This document shows positions 47,053 through 57,968 of a stretch of DNA of 64,000 bases, piece by piece (position 1 is the stretch's first letter; each line of letters opens with the position of its first letter). Both the position numbers and the translations under genes were made by a program. A model generated the notes under the pieces. The model searched no databases. It worked only from the letters and a program-made list of their open reading frames with translations, and had not been told where the DNA came from. The DNA is from Mesobacillus jeotgali (lineage in GTDB: Bacteria; Bacillota; Bacilli; Bacillales; Cytobacillaceae). The stretch spans positions 2,937,312 to 3,001,311 of the forward strand of contig NZ_CP025025.1 in NCBI RefSeq assembly GCF_002874535.1, given 5' to 3'.

Positions 47053-48345
47053 TTAGCTTGCTTGCTCTCTTGGTTTTTCGTAAATGTCTATGCCTGCTTC
47101 GTTCAACATCCATTCTATATGAACACCATATCCACTCGTTGGGTCATTTACAAAGACGTGGGTGACTGCTCCCACTAGCTTATCTCCCTGGATGATCGGA
47201 CTGCCGCTCATTCCCTGGACGATTCCACCTGTTTTTTCCAACAGTTCCGGGTCGGTTACCTTAATGACCATCCCCTTAGTTGCTGGAAATTTCTGCGGTA
47301 TGGTACTGACAATCTCTATATCAAAAAGGTTTACTTCGTCATTATTCACGACCGTCAGGATTTTCGCCGGACCTTCTTTCACTTGATGTGAAAGGGCAAT
47401 TGGCAGGGGTTTATCAAATACGCCATTTGAAATATCTTTGTTCAGTTCGCCAAAGATTCCAAAAGGACTGTTCCTTCTTATATTCCCAATTACTTCCCGG
47501 TCGGATGAAAAGCGAGCCAGCTTTTCCCCCGGATTGCCTTTACCGCCTTTTTCAATCGAAGTAACTGTAGATCTTACGATTTGACCATCACCAACGACAA
47601 TAGGCTTCTTCGTATCCATGTCGGAAATGACATGCCCCAGTGCTCCATATTTTTTTGACTGAGGATGATAAAAAGTCATCGTCCCAATCCCTGCAGCTGA
47701 ATCGCGTATATACAATCCAAGCTTATAGGTGTTTTCATTAACATCCTTTTCTGGCTGTAGTTGAGTTTTGATTTTTTCATTTTCCCTTTTTATTACAACA
47801 TCCAATGGCTTGCCATCTTCACCAGCTTGCTTAACAAACGGGCCGACGTCCGCCATTTTTTCAATTTGCTGTCCATTGATTTCTGTGATAATGTCGCCTT
47901 TTTTTATCCCTGCTTTTTCACCTGGTGACACTCTTCCTTCATCAGCCTGTACCTGGTGATGCCCGACCACAAGGACACCAACCGTATTCAGCTTTACTCC
48001 TATTGATTGACCGCCTGGCCTGACCTTGAAATCCTTTAGGACATTGACATCAACTTTTTTAACCGGGAACCCGGCTAATTCTAGGACCATTTCATCCTTC
48101 CCATGTCTTTTTGCCTCAAGAGACAAGGTTTCGCCTTTTTGGTCTACAGCGATATTAGTTTCTTTTACGGAAGCTGAGACTTGAATTGCATTTGCCTGGA
48201 AATCAAGCTTTTGCCCCTCGAATAATGTTATATCTCCTGGAATAGATAAATAATCATGTACTGGTTTTGCAAATCCTAAAGCAATTAATGAAACAAGGAG
48301 AATTCCACCAATAAATTTTCTGAGAAAATCTTTTTTCAAATCCAT
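47053..48345 (-). CDS. spoIVB: SpoIVB peptidase
   Basis: Forespore-secreted serine protease that triggers SpoIVFB-dependent activation of sigma-K. 430 residues: an N-terminal membrane segment (about 10-28), a PDZ domain ([17 protein letters not shown]), and an SA-clan protease domain with His in [10 protein letters not shown] and the nucleophile Ser380 in QGMSGSP. ATG 48345 follows GAGGAGAG. Between spo0A and recN as in B. subtilis; probably forespore-expressed, though I could not assign its promoter. Confidence 0.96.
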   Translation of the reverse strand: MDLKKDFLRKFIGGILLVSLIALGFAKPVHDYLSIPGDITLFEGQKLDFQANAIQVSASVKETNIAVDQKGETLSLEAKRHGKDEMVLELAGFPVKKVDVNVLKDFKVRPGGQSIGVKLNTVGVLVVGHHQVQADEGRVSPGEKAGIKKGDIITEINGQQIEKMADVGPFVKQAGEDGKPLDVVIKRENEKIKTQLQPEKDVNENTYKLGLYIRDSAAGIGTMTFYHPQSKKYGALGHVISDMDTKKPIVVGDGQIVRSTVTSIEKGGKGNPGEKLARFSSDREVIGNIRRNSPFGIFGELNKDISNGVFDKPLPIALSHQVKEGPAKILTVVNNDEVNLFDIEIVSTIPQKFPATKGMVIKVTDPELLEKTGGIVQGMSGSPIIQGDKLVGAVTHVFVNDPTSGYGVHIEWMLNEAGIDIYEKPREQAS

Positions 48346-48436
48346 TCACTCTCCTCGCTTCTAGTCCACACACATCGAAAATGGCTACATCTTTAATTTT
48401 GCCTCGACTCCCCGCATTTATAACCTGTATAAAAAT

Positions 48437-48467
48437 AAAAAAGCTACCCATTATGGATAGCTTTTCA
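48437..48467 (-). terminator. Terminator of recN
   Basis: On the minus strand AAGCTATCC pairs with GGGTAGCTT (one wobble) and is followed by TTTTATTTTT. It overlaps the last codons of recN. Confidence 0.82.
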
Positions 48468-50156
48468 TGTAACTGCCTTCATATTCTGGGCAAGCTTCAG
48501 CAATTCTTCAGCATGTTGTTTCGTGAGGTCAGTAACTTCAACCCCCGAAATCATCCTGACGATCTCCTTTACCTTCTCAGAGGAAGAAAGTGGAGTGACA
48601 GAGGTTTTTGTCCTTCCATTCTTTATGACCTTTGCGATATACAGGTGGGTATCGGCCATTGCGGCGACTTGAGGCAAATGCGAAATGCACAGAACTTGAG
48701 ATCCAGTCGACACACTATAGATTTTTTCAGCAATCGATTGTGCAACCCGGCCGCTTACTCCTGTGTCCACTTCATCGAAAATAATCGAAGTGACACCCTG
48801 ATGTTTCGAGAAAATACTCTTCAGGGCGAGCATGATCCGTGAAAGTTCTCCTCCGGATGCAATTTTTGACAAAGGCTTCAGAGGTTCACCTGGATTTGTC
48901 GAGATATAAAATTCTACCTTATCAGCGCCACTTTTATGAAAATGATCAGAATCCGCGTCGATTCTAAGGTCGAATACCGTCTTTTCCATATACAGTTCTT
49001 TAAGTTCTTTATGGATTAATTTTGTAAGCTTTTTTGCCCATTTCCTGCGAGTTTGAGTCAGGTTATTAGCTTCGATGCGCAAATCTTTCTTAAGCGATGC
49101 AAGCTCCTTTTCCATCTGGCCGATATGGACTTCTTTATTTTGCAGCGTCTCAATTTCTTCTTCGATTTTCGAGGAATACTCAAGGATTTCTTCTATCGTT
49201 TTCCCATATTTACGCTTTAATTGATTGATTTCATTTAATCTGTCTTCGATTTCAATCAAGCGTTGCGGGTCATACTCAAGGGAATCAAGTTCATTCCTGA
49301 TAGTCCTCGCTGCATCTTCAAGCATATAAAAACTGTTTGCTACTGTGTCAGCTACATTTTTATAGTCTGGATCCAGATCAGCTGCATTCTGCAGGTTATC
49401 CATGACCAAGCCAATCCAGTCAAGGCCCTTTTGCTCACCCTGCAAAGCTGAATAACTAGTCTGAATGCTCTCGTAAATCTTTTCGAAGTTGCCAAGCTTG
49501 CGCTTCTCTTCAAAAAGCTCCTCATCCTCGTTCATCTTTAGGTCGGCTGAGAGGATTTCATCATGTTGAAACTGGATCAAATCAAGTCTATGGGCCATTT
49601 GCTGTTCATTTTCACTTAAGCTCTTCAGCTTTTTCTGTGTTTGTTCAAATGATCTGAAAACCTGCTGGTATTCCTGGAGGGCAGGCAGGATTTCATCTGC
49701 ACCAAATTGGTCAAGCAAATTGATATGCTTTGTCTCATCCATCAATTCCTGGTGCTCATGCTGACCATGGATATCGATCAGTGTCGAGCCTACTTCACGC
49801 AGGACCGCGATCGTTACAAGTTTGCCATTAATTCGGCAGACGCTTTTTCCGCTAGCCGAAATATCTCTTCTCAAGACAATCATGGCATCTTCAATCTCGA
49901 TGCCAAATTCAGCTGCTTTTCCATAACTCGGATGATTTTCGCCTTCAAGATGGAACAAACCTTCAATTTCAGCTTTATCTTCGCCATGACGGACGAATTC
50001 CGCTGAGCCCCTTCCGCCCACGAGCAGGTGGATAGCATCAATAATGATGGATTTACCAGCCCCTGTTTCACCTGTAAGTACGGTAAGGCCTTTATTAAAA
50101 GAAACGGATAATGATTCAATTATTGCGAAGTTTCGTATCGATAATTCATTTAACAA
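48465..50156 (-). CDS. recN: DNA repair protein RecN
   Basis: SMC-like ATPase that acts early at DNA double-strand breaks. 563 residues. Walker A GETGAGKS at 29-36, two long coiled-coil arms with a central hinge-like region, the ABC signature SGGELSRIMLALK and Walker B IIFDEVDTGVSG. TTG start at 50156 with GAGGTGA before it, matching the N-terminus of homologues. Follows ahrC by 16 bases, so co-transcribed. Confidence 0.96.
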   Translation of the reverse strand: MLNELSIRNFAIIESLSVSFNKGLTVLTGETGAGKSIIIDAIHLLVGGRGSAEFVRHGEDKAEIEGLFHLEGENHPSYGKAAEFGIEIEDAMIVLRRDISASGKSVCRINGKLVTIAVLREVGSTLIDIHGQHEHQELMDETKHINLLDQFGADEILPALQEYQQVFRSFEQTQKKLKSLSENEQQMAHRLDLIQFQHDEILSADLKMNEDEELFEEKRKLGNFEKIYESIQTSYSALQGEQKGLDWIGLVMDNLQNAADLDPDYKNVADTVANSFYMLEDAARTIRNELDSLEYDPQRLIEIEDRLNEINQLKRKYGKTIEEILEYSSKIEEEIETLQNKEVHIGQMEKELASLKKDLRIEANNLTQTRRKWAKKLTKLIHKELKELYMEKTVFDLRIDADSDHFHKSGADKVEFYISTNPGEPLKPLSKIASGGELSRIMLALKSIFSKHQGVTSIIFDEVDTGVSGRVAQSIAEKIYSVSTGSQVLCISHLPQVAAMADTHLYIAKVIKNGRTKTSVTPLSSSEKVKEIVRMISGVEVTDLTKQHAEELLKLAQNMKAVT

Positions 50157-50172
50157 GCAAACGTCACCTCAT

Positions 50173-50622
50173 TTACAGCATTTCGAGAAAACGATTTGTG
50201 ACATGCTCAGTATCCTCTGGAGTACGGCAAATAATCAAGATGGTATCATCTCCACAAATCGTGCCAAGAATGTCTTCCCAATCGAGATTATCAATCAATG
50301 CTCCAATCGCATTGGCATTGCCTGGCAGTGTTTTCATTACTAAAAGATGGCCTGCCTGATCGATACGGATAAAAGCATCCATTAACGACCTCTTTAATTT
50401 TTGCAATGGATTGAAACGCTGATCTGCTGGAAGACTGTATTTGTATCTGCCATCAATCAAAGGAACCTTTACAAGATGAAGCTCCTTAATGTCGCGTGAA
50501 ACCGTCGCCTGTGTAACGTTAAAGCCAGCAGCTTTCAATCGGTCGACTAGTTCATCCTGCGTCTCGATATCTTTACTCGCGATTAATTCACGGATTTTTA
50601 TGTGTCGCTGTCCTTTATTCAT
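50173..50622 (-). CDS. ahrC: Arginine repressor/activator AhrC (ArgR)
   Basis: 149-residue arginine-responsive regulator. Winged helix at the N-terminus ([26 protein letters not shown]) and a C-terminal hexamerisation/arginine-binding domain with [17 protein letters not shown] 50622 follows GGGGTGA. It represses arginine synthesis and activates catabolism in relatives, and the art importer of this window is a plausible target. Together with recN in the conserved yqxC-ahrC-recN order. Confidence 0.96.
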   Translation of the reverse strand: MNKGQRHIKIRELIASKDIETQDELVDRLKAAGFNVTQATVSRDIKELHLVKVPLIDGRYKYSLPADQRFNPLQKLKRSLMDAFIRIDQAGHLLVMKTLPGNANAIGALIDNLDWEDILGTICGDDTILIICRTPEDTEHVTNRFLEML

Positions 50623-50801
50623 TAATATCACCCCTGGATATATCCGAAACATTCATATACTCATATGTTAGCCGATTTCAACAGAATGTACAATCATTCG
50701 TGGACTTTCGGCAAAAGTTATCGTTGGAATTGACGAAGTGGTGAACTCAAAAAGAAGTTGGCTAAAGAATATTAGGTTAAAATTTCGTCTCTTTTAAAAT
50801 C

Positions 50802-50836
50802 ATACAAAAAAGAACAGGCTTATTCAGCCTATTCTT
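50802..50836 (-). terminator. Terminator overlapping the end of yqxC
   Basis: GAACAGGCT (50812-50820) pairs with AGCCTATTC (50826-50834) through nine pairs (one wobble on the minus strand), followed there by six T. It separates yqxC from ahrC-recN, which in B. subtilis are more tightly linked. Confidence 0.82.
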
Positions 50837-51677
50837 CCTCGCTAGTTTGCTTTGATTTTAGTTCATTATGCGCTTCTGTTACAACTGCTTCAGGCTGCGT
50901 CTTCAGCAACAGCTTCCCTTTTTCTTCTTCGGTGCCATTCCACTGCAAATGAAGCAGGAATTCGATATTGCCATCACCACCTGTGATCGGTGAGAAGCTT
51001 AGGTCCATAACATCATAGCCCTCTTCAATCGAAAAAGAAATGATTCTGTCTAAAACCTGTTCGTGGACCTTTCTGTCACGTACGATACCTTTTTTGCCGA
51101 CTTGTTCTCTTCCCGCCTCAAATTGCGGTTTGACGAGTGCGACGACATCGCCGCCTGTTACCAGCAAGGTTTTTAACACAGGCAATATCAGTCGAAGTGA
51201 TATGAAAGATACATCTATGCTTGCGAAATTCGGCATTCCTTTAATGAGGTCCTCCGGTTTCACATATCTGAAGTTTGTCCGCTCCATCACGATGACTCGT
51301 TCATCCTGGCGGAGCTTCCAGGCAAGCTGATTGTAGCCGACATCCAAAGCATAAGACATCTCAGCGCCGTTTTGAAGGGCACAATCGGTAAAGCCGCCAG
51401 TCGAGGCTCCGATATCCAGCAGCGTTTTCCCTTGAACATCGAGGTCAAAAACCTTTAGTGCCTTTTCAAGCTTCAAACCACCACGGCTCACGTATGGGAG
51501 GACATTTCCCTTTACCGTCAAGGGAATGTCACTGCTAACCTTTTCACCAGGCTTATCCAGCCTGCTTTCGTTTGAGTAGACGAGCCCTGCCATGATTGTC
51601 CGTTTGGCTTTCTCTCTTGTTTCAGCAAGACCGCGTTCAACAAGCAGCACATCTAATCGTTCTTTTTTGATTTTCAT
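50829..51677 (-). CDS. yqxC: TlyA-family rRNA 2'-O-methyltransferase (YqxC)
   Basis: 282 residues: an N-terminal S4 RNA-binding domain (about 5-65, RLDVLLVERGLAETREKAKR) and a FtsJ-like methyltransferase domain with DIGASTGGFTDCAL as motif I. The family methylates ribose in rRNA and contains TlyA of mycobacteria. ATG 51677 starts three bases after the dxs stop, so the two genes are co-translated. Confidence 0.93.
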   Translation of the reverse strand: MKIKKERLDVLLVERGLAETREKAKRTIMAGLVYSNESRLDKPGEKVSSDIPLTVKGNVLPYVSRGGLKLEKALKVFDLDVQGKTLLDIGASTGGFTDCALQNGAEMSYALDVGYNQLAWKLRQDERVIVMERTNFRYVKPEDLIKGMPNFASIDVSFISLRLILPVLKTLLVTGGDVVALVKPQFEAGREQVGKKGIVRDRKVHEQVLDRIISFSIEEGYDVMDLSFSPITGGDGNIEFLLHLQWNGTEEEKGKLLLKTQPEAVVTEAHNELKSKQTSEEE

Positions 51678-51680
51678 TTG

Positions 51681-53573
51681 CTACGCCCTTTTTTGTTTCT
51701 GTCTCGCAAGCTTTTGCATTCGCAAGACGACATCTTCTGTTGTCATTCCAATTTCCTCAAGAAGCTTATCAACACTGCCATGCTCAATGAATTCATCCGG
51801 AATTCCCATCCTGTCAATCTCAACATGCTGATAGCCCAGATCATGAGACGTCTCGAGCACGAAGCTTCCGAATCCGCCCTGAAGGACAGCTTCCTCGATC
51901 GTAAGGATCGGCATGTTTTCATTCAGGATGCCCACCAGCATCTCTTCATCCAGAGGCTTGATAAAACGAGTATTGACTACTTTTGCTGATATACCTTGCT
52001 TAGCGAGAATCTCCGCTGCCTCCATTGCCATCGGAATCGTCGTTCCGAATGTCAGGATGGCTGCATCTTCACCTTCACGAAGCACTTCCCAGGTTCCGAT
52101 TGGAATTTCTTTCAAATCTTCATCCATTGGTACACCCAGCCCATTACCTCGCGGATAACGCATCGCAATCGGGCCTTCGTCATACTTTAAGGCCGTGTAC
52201 ACCATATGTTGTCCTTCATTTTCATCCTTCGGCATCATCAATACCATATTAGGCAAGTGCCTCAAGAAGGCGATATCAAATACACCCTGGTGTGTTTCTC
52301 CGTCAGCGCCAACAAGTCCGGCACGGTCAATTCCAATGAATACATTTAAGTTCTGGCGGCAAATGTCGTGGACCACCTGATCATATGCGCGCTGCAAGAA
52401 TGTTGAGTAGATGGCCAGGAATGGTTTCATATCTTGCGTAGCCAATCCAGCTGCAAACGTCGCCGCATGCTGTTCAGCGATTCCAACATCAATCATTCTG
52501 TCAGGGAATTCGCTGGCGAAGCCCTCAAGCTTCGAACCAACAGGCATAGCAGGAGTTACAGCAACTATACGTTCGTCAGTCCTGGCGATTTTTCTTACCG
52601 TCTCACTGACCAGTTTACTCCAGGCTGGTGGTGCGGATTCAGGTTTCACAAAATCACCGGTTTCCATTTTATAAGGTCCGGTTCCATGCCAAGTGCCAAT
52701 TTTATCGTTTTCAGCCGGATTATATCCCTTGCCTTTTTTCGTAATAACATGCAACAGTACTGGCCCTTCCTGCTTTTTTGCATATGCAAGGTTTTCAAAC
52801 AGGTCGTCGTAATCATGGCCATCTACTGGGCCAAGATAGGTGAATCCTAATTCCTCGAAAAAGATTCCTGAGACAAACAAATATTTTAAGCTGTCCTTTA
52901 TCCTTTCGGCAGTCGCTGCGAGCTGTCCGCCAATAGCAGGCACCTTTTTTAACAAGTATTCAAGTTCATCTTTTACCCAATGGTACTTACCAGCGGTCCG
53001 AAGACGTCCAAGCACATTATGCAATGCTCCGACATTAGGAGCGATCGACATTTCGTTATCATTCAAAATGACAATCAGCTTCTTCTTTTCATGCCCGATA
53101 TGATTCAAGGCCTCTAAAGCCATGCCTCCGGTAAGGGCACCATCACCGATAATCGGTACGATATGGGAATCTTCCCTTTTCAGGTCACGGGCAATCGCCA
53201 TCCCCATAGCAGCTGAAAGCGAAGTCGAACTATGGCCTGTTTCCCAGACATCATGCTCACTTTCAATCATCTTTGGAAAACCGCAAAGTCCTTTATGCTG
53301 CCTTAACGTATCAAATTGACACGCTCTACCGGTGAGGATTTTATGTACATAAGATTGATGGCCGACGTCCCAAAGAAATTTATCCTTCGGGCTGTCAAAA
53401 CACTTATGTAGGGCAATCGTTAATTCGACAACACCAAGGTTAGGTCCTATGTGTCCCCCTGTAACTGATAGTTTTTCAATTAAAAACTGCCGAATCTCCC
53501 TGCTTAACTCTTCCAATTCGTTTTTCGAAAGATTTTTCAAGAAGGAAGGGTCTTTTATTGATAAAAGATCCAT
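51681..53573 (-). CDS. dxs: 1-deoxy-D-xylulose-5-phosphate synthase
   Basis: Thiamine-diphosphate enzyme joining pyruvate and glyceraldehyde 3-phosphate, the entry to the MEP isoprenoid pathway. 630 residues, normal. The cofactor motif [18 protein letters not shown] continues to [12 protein letters not shown]; the catalytic His segment is [10 protein letters not shown]. Downstream of ispA but separated by a terminator, so part of its transcription may come from a promoter in the 220-base gap; I see no clear one. Confidence 0.97.
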   Translation of the reverse strand: MDLLSIKDPSFLKNLSKNELEELSREIRQFLIEKLSVTGGHIGPNLGVVELTIALHKCFDSPKDKFLWDVGHQSYVHKILTGRACQFDTLRQHKGLCGFPKMIESEHDVWETGHSSTSLSAAMGMAIARDLKREDSHIVPIIGDGALTGGMALEALNHIGHEKKKLIVILNDNEMSIAPNVGALHNVLGRLRTAGKYHWVKDELEYLLKKVPAIGGQLAATAERIKDSLKYLFVSGIFFEELGFTYLGPVDGHDYDDLFENLAYAKKQEGPVLLHVITKKGKGYNPAENDKIGTWHGTGPYKMETGDFVKPESAPPAWSKLVSETVRKIARTDERIVAVTPAMPVGSKLEGFASEFPDRMIDVGIAEQHAATFAAGLATQDMKPFLAIYSTFLQRAYDQVVHDICRQNLNVFIGIDRAGLVGADGETHQGVFDIAFLRHLPNMVLMMPKDENEGQHMVYTALKYDEGPIAMRYPRGNGLGVPMDEDLKEIPIGTWEVLREGEDAAILTFGTTIPMAMEAAEILAKQGISAKVVNTRFIKPLDEEMLVGILNENMPILTIEEAVLQGGFGSFVLETSHDLGYQHVEIDRMGIPDEFIEHGSVDKLLEEIGMTTEDVVLRMQKLARQKQKRA

Positions 53574-53717
53574 TTCGGACCACTCACTTTCATTTCTGAC
53601 TTATTATTCCGCGTTATTTATCCATATTCAGAAAAAGTTGTTAGTAATAACATATATTAAGTAAAGAAAGGTTTTCAAGCTATACCTGGAAAATATGGCA
53701 TCTGTTTTTCTTATATG

Positions 53718-53755
53718 TATAAAAAAAGCTGCCAACACTACCGTGCTAACAGCCA
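53718..53755 (-). terminator. Terminator after ispA
   Basis: GCTGCCAACAC (53728-53738) and GTGCTAACAGC (53743-53753) form 11 pairs on the minus strand (three wobbles), followed by seven T. Confidence 0.85.
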
Positions 53756-53792
53756 ATTATAGCACACTATTGCACTATTCTCAACGACTGCT

Positions 53793-54686
53793 CTAATGGT
53801 TACGCAGTCCAATCAAATCGGTGATCTGGTCAAGAATCCCAACCTCAAGTCCGCTTTTGGCAAGTGAATCTTTCGCGCTCCGTATATGGGAATCCAGCGC
53901 TTCTTTGGCTCCTGCTATTCCAAGCAAAGCAGGATACGTACTTTTTTCATTAGCTGTATCGCTGCCAACCGGCTTGCCGATCATTTCCTCAGTACCCTCG
54001 AGGTCGAGGATATCATCACGTATTTGGAATGCAAGGCCTATATGGTAGGCAAACATGGACAGTACTTTCTTTTGCTCGGCAGTTGCTCCGGCAATTTCTG
54101 CACCCGCAATGATACTGTATTCGAGTAATTTGCCTGTTTTATTAATATGGATATATTCAAGTTGCTCAAGTGTGAGCCGCTTATTTTCCCCTTCCATATC
54201 CGCTACTTGACCACCCACCATACCAGGAGCACCGGAGGCAGCTGATAATCCCTTAATCAACGCCAGCTTAACAGTTGCAGGCGCGGCATCCTCAGGGATA
54301 TCCGACAGCATGTTGAAACTCAATGTTAATAAAGCGTCACCTGCAAGGATGGCAGTCGCTTCACCGAATACTTTATGGTTCGTCGGCTTTCCTCTTCTCA
54401 AATCATCATCATCCATACTCGGCAGATCATCGTGAATAAGTGAATAGGTATGGACCATTTCGATTGCCGCAGCAGCATCCAGACCATCTTGCGGGTCTTT
54501 CCCGAATGCGTCAATTACTGCAAAAACGAGTAGCGGACGGATCCTTTTCCCGCCTGCTTGCAATGAATAAAGCATTGACTTAGCAAGATTCTCCGGTGTC
54601 TCAAGGGCACCAACAACCTCTCTTAGCCTTTCCTCGACAAGTGTCTTATATTTTTTTGTAAAAGAATCAAGTGAAACCGGATGCAA
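53793..54686 (-). CDS. ispA: Farnesyl diphosphate synthase IspA
   Basis: 297-residue prenyl synthase that condenses IPP with DMAPP/GPP. The first aspartate-rich motif is in HDDLPSMDDDDLRRG and the second in IRDDILDLEG. TTG start at 54686 directly after the xseB stop, with GAGGAGGAA as its ribosome site inside xseB. Part of the xseA-xseB-ispA unit known from B. subtilis. Confidence 0.95.
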   Translation of the reverse strand: MHPVSLDSFTKKYKTLVEERLREVVGALETPENLAKSMLYSLQAGGKRIRPLLVFAVIDAFGKDPQDGLDAAAAIEMVHTYSLIHDDLPSMDDDDLRRGKPTNHKVFGEATAILAGDALLTLSFNMLSDIPEDAAPATVKLALIKGLSAASGAPGMVGGQVADMEGENKRLTLEQLEYIHINKTGKLLEYSIIAGAEIAGATAEQKKVLSMFAYHIGLAFQIRDDILDLEGTEEMIGKPVGSDTANEKSTYPALLGIAGAKEALDSHIRSAKDSLAKSGLEVGILDQITDLIGLRNH

Positions 54687-54688
54687 TA

Positions 54689-54922
54689 CTATTCCTCCTC
54701 GTTTATGGAGAAACCTTCAGTCCGTCCATCTTCAGTAATGATCTGGGCCAGTTGTTCTTCCACATTCTTTAGCTTATCATGGCAAAGTTTGGATAATTCC
54801 ATTCCTTCTTTATAAAAAGAGATCGCTTCTTCCAAAGGCACATCGCCTTCTTCAAGTTTTTCAACTATAGTCTCAAGTTGATCCATCGCCTGTTCAAAAC
54901 TTAGTTTTTTTTCATCTGCCAT
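54689..54922 (-). CDS. xseB: Exodeoxyribonuclease VII small subunit
   Basis: 77 residues, a helical hairpin ([36 protein letters not shown]) that binds several copies to XseA. ATG 54922 has AAGGAG upstream and overlaps the xseA end by 11 bases. The acidic C-terminal tail is normal. Confidence 0.95.
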   Translation of the reverse strand: MADEKKLSFEQAMDQLETIVEKLEEGDVPLEEAISFYKEGMELSKLCHDKLKNVEEQLAQIITEDGRTEGFSINEEE

Positions 54923-56270
54923 CGTTTTCACTCTCCTTGATATCTGTCACGATACATTGAATGCTTCCATCAGAAAGCTTCACCTTTATTTTCCGTTCAG
55001 GTTTTACTTGGGTGACTGTTTTAATCAGTTCACCATCTTCGGTGTATGCAAGACTATAGCCTCGATCCATGATCTTTAACGGACTTAAGGCTTCAAGCGT
55101 TGAAACAATACCGTTGAACTCTTTTCGCTTTTCAGACAAGACGGACGTCATCGCCCGGTTCAAAGCTCTCGTAGTCCTTACATGCCTTTCAGCAGACACT
55201 TTCCTCAGTTCTTCCGGGTGGCTTCGTTCCAATCTTCTTTTCAGTTGAAGAAGTGCATCGTTTTTAGCAAAATAAAGCTTTTCAGCTCCGCGCGTCAGCG
55301 ATTCCGTCAACTTGTCTACCTGTTCAAGCTTTTGTTCATAAAGCTTCCTTGGATAGCGAAAAGCGTAAGACCTGATCAGCCGCTGGTATCGCTCCTGCTG
55401 GAAGAACACCTTCTCCCTCATCGCCCTCATTAATCTTGTTTCCCTGTTCATTACCCTCTCAATGAGTTCCTGGATATGAGGAACGGCCAGCTCAGCAGCC
55501 CCTGTTGGAGTCGGGGCTCTCATGTCAGCAACAAAATCAGCGATCGTGAAGTCTGTTTCATGGCCGACTGCTGATATGATTGGAATTTTCGAGGCAAAAA
55601 TCGATCTTGCAACTGATTCCTCATTAAAATTCCATAGCTCCTCAATCGATCCACCCCCGCGGCCAATGATCAGAACATCAATATCTTGCCTCGCATTCGC
55701 CTTCTCGATTGCCCTCACTATAGATGGGGCACCCTGGTCTCCCTGAACAAGGGCCGGGAAAATCATCACCTTGGTAATGGGATATCTCCTTTTAATCGTT
55801 GTTAATATATCGCGGATTGCTGCCCCAGTTGGAGAAGTGACAATGCCCACTGCTTTTGGATATTTTGGAATTGGCTGCTTGTATTTTGGAGAAAAAAGGC
55901 CTTCTTGCTCAAGCTTCTTCTTCAGCTGTTCGTAAGCAACAAATAAATCGCCCACTCCATCGGTTTTCATTTCTTTTATGTATACCTGGTACTGGCCACT
56001 GCCTTCGTACACAGAGATATCTCCTCTGACCAGAACCTTCATGCCATTCTCAGGCTTGAACTTCATGGACCTGGCGGCACCCGCGAACATGACAGCAAGT
56101 ATTCGGGCTTTTTCATCCTTGAGCGTAAAATACATATGCCCGCTCGAATGCCTTTTAAAGTTTGAAATTTCCCCTTTGATATAAACGCCCTGGAGATGCG
56201 GGTCGGCGTCGAATTTTCTCTTTATGTATTTGGTTAACGCGTTGACGGTTAGATAACGCTGATTATCCAT
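54912..56270 (-). CDS. xseA: Exodeoxyribonuclease VII large subunit
   Basis: 452 residues: N-terminal OB-fold for single-stranded DNA ([21 protein letters not shown]), a catalytic middle part with [17 protein letters not shown], then a long coiled coil. Degrades ssDNA from both ends with XseB. ATG 56270 follows GGAG. First gene of the xseA-xseB-ispA unit, 140 bases after folD. Confidence 0.95.
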   Translation of the reverse strand: MDNQRYLTVNALTKYIKRKFDADPHLQGVYIKGEISNFKRHSSGHMYFTLKDEKARILAVMFAGAARSMKFKPENGMKVLVRGDISVYEGSGQYQVYIKEMKTDGVGDLFVAYEQLKKKLEQEGLFSPKYKQPIPKYPKAVGIVTSPTGAAIRDILTTIKRRYPITKVMIFPALVQGDQGAPSIVRAIEKANARQDIDVLIIGRGGGSIEELWNFNEESVARSIFASKIPIISAVGHETDFTIADFVADMRAPTPTGAAELAVPHIQELIERVMNRETRLMRAMREKVFFQQERYQRLIRSYAFRYPRKLYEQKLEQVDKLTESLTRGAEKLYFAKNDALLQLKRRLERSHPEELRKVSAERHVRTTRALNRAMTSVLSEKRKEFNGIVSTLEALSPLKIMDRGYSLAYTEDGELIKTVTQVKPERKIKVKLSDGSIQCIVTDIKESENDGR

Positions 56271-56410
56271 TGGTAAACTCCTTTGTTGGAACATCTTTGT
56301 ATCATAAAAAAACTGCCCATACCCATTATAAATTTAGAATCCCGATTCGTCACTTAACATAAGTGGATTTTCAGTTTCTAACTTATAACAGATATGGACA
56401 GAATCACGCC

Positions 56411-57283
56411 TTATAGATTTGAATTTTGAAGTCTATTCAAGCGGTTCTTTGCAGACTTCATTGTATTGAACATCAACATGGCGATGGTCATTGGACCAAC
56501 ACCCCCAGGCACAGGAGTGATATACCCGGCTTTTTCTTTGACTTCATCATAGGCTACATCACCGCATAGTTTGCCTTGGTCATCGCGGTTCATGCCAACA
56601 TCGATGACCACAGCCCCTGGCTTGATATGGTCAGCGGTAATCAAACCGGCTTTCCCGACTGCGGCTATGACAACATCCGCCTGTTTCGTGTGTTCCTTTA
56701 AATCTTTTGTCCTCGAATGGCAATATGTAACTGTTGCATTTTCATTTAAGAAAAGTTGGCCTGCCGGCTTGCCGACAATATTACTCCTGCCAACGACAAC
56801 TACATGCTTCCCGGCAAGATCAATCTCTATCTCCTTCATCATCACCATTACCCCATATGGCGTACAAGGTAAAAAAGCATCCTGGCCAGTCATCATCCGA
56901 CCAATATTGATTGGATGGAAGCCATCAACATCTTTTTCAGGGGAAATAGCCTCAATCAGATTTTTTTCATTGATGTGTTCTGGAAGCGGCAACTGAACCA
57001 AAATGCCGTGAATGTCTTCATCACGATTGAGTTCGTCAATTTTAGCCAAAAGTTCCTGTTCGGTAATGGAGACAGGATATTCAATCAGGACATTATGCAT
57101 GCCAAGATCTCTAGCTGTTTTTTGCTTGCTGTTGACATAGGTTCTTGATGCCTGGTTATCTCCGACAAGTATCACAGCCAGGCCAGGAGTTACTCCCTGG
57201 TTCTTCAGCTCCTGAACCTGGTCGGCGATTTCAAGTTTCTTCTTTTTAGCAATTTCTTTTCCATCAATAATACTAGCAGCCAT
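56411..57283 (-). CDS. folD: Bifunctional methylene-THF dehydrogenase/cyclohydrolase FolD
   Basis: 290 residues. Interconverts methylene-, methenyl- and formyl-tetrahydrofolate. Catalytic Tyr/Lys in [20 protein letters not shown], the nucleotide-binding [11 protein letters not shown] and the C-terminal [11 protein letters not shown] signature are all present. ATG 57283 follows GGGGGAG. 55 bases downstream of nusB. Confidence 0.96.
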   Translation of the reverse strand: MAASIIDGKEIAKKKKLEIADQVQELKNQGVTPGLAVILVGDNQASRTYVNSKQKTARDLGMHNVLIEYPVSITEQELLAKIDELNRDEDIHGILVQLPLPEHINEKNLIEAISPEKDVDGFHPINIGRMMTGQDAFLPCTPYGVMVMMKEIEIDLAGKHVVVVGRSNIVGKPAGQLFLNENATVTYCHSRTKDLKEHTKQADVVIAAVGKAGLITADHIKPGAVVIDVGMNRDDQGKLCGDVAYDEVKEKAGYITPVPGGVGPMTIAMLMFNTMKSAKNRLNRLQNSNL

Positions 57284-57338
57284 ACTTTCTCCCCCTATGT
57301 GATCAGGGAAGGTCCAACCTGCCTGCTTCCAATGGTTT

Positions 57339-57731
57339 TTAGGAAATGCTCTGCTTTACTTTAGACAGAACACCATTAATAAATCGGCTTGATTGGTCAT
57401 CCCCATATAATTTAGCAATTTCGATCGCTTCATCAAGAACGACGTTCATCGGTACCTCTTCGTTGCAATACTTCAATTCGTATACGGCTAGGCGCAGAAG
57501 ATTCCGGTCAACAGCTGCAATTCTGTCGAGCGACCATTTCTCTAAATACGTCTTGATCTCTTCATCGATTTCCTGCTGATGCTCGACCGTACCGTTCACA
57601 AGCTTGTTCAGGTAATCATCCCCAGCTTCTTCTTCAAGCACATGTTCAATCGCGTCTGAAACCTCTACCTTGCTTATATCAATCTGGAATAAGGCTTGTA
57701 ATGCCTTTTCTCGTGCTGTTCTTCTTTTCAT
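57339..57731 (-). CDS. nusB: Transcription antitermination factor NusB
   Basis: 130-residue all-helical protein that binds boxA RNA with S10 during rRNA antitermination. [16 protein letters not shown] at the start and [34 protein letters not shown] at the end are the family blocks. ATG 57731 follows AAAGGAG. In B. subtilis it directly follows yqhY; here the two are separated by a 676-base gap filled with repeats. Confidence 0.95.
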   Translation of the reverse strand: MKRRTAREKALQALFQIDISKVEVSDAIEHVLEEEAGDDYLNKLVNGTVEHQQEIDEEIKTYLEKWSLDRIAAVDRNLLRLAVYELKYCNEEVPMNVVLDEAIEIAKLYGDDQSSRFINGVLSKVKQSIS

Positions 57732-57928
57732 TGAATTCTTTAGCTCCTTTTATGGCTTGTCTGATTCTAACAAAATAATAGCATATCATATCTCTTTACG
57801 CATGGTTTCCTATTATTTTTCACTTTTTAGAAAAAAGTTAATCAAAACAAGGAGAAATATCTAATAGAAAGCTAAGAAATTATGATGAAATTAGAGCAGC
57901 GCTTGCGCCTTGAACATCACGATTAGCA

Positions 57929-57966
57929 CTACATCCTCCCACAAGTCGTGGTTTCTAGGGAGGTTT
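57929..57966 (-). other. Possible IS200/IS605-type end remnant
   Basis: Read on the minus strand, a GGAGG-flanked segment with CCACGACTTGTGGGAGGATGT resembles the hairpin end of IS200/IS605-family elements (CCACGACT...AGTCGTGGG, then GGATGT). The reverse arm is incomplete, and no transposase or tnpB gene is nearby. The resemblance is from memory. Confidence 0.25.
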
Positions 57967-57968
57967 TT

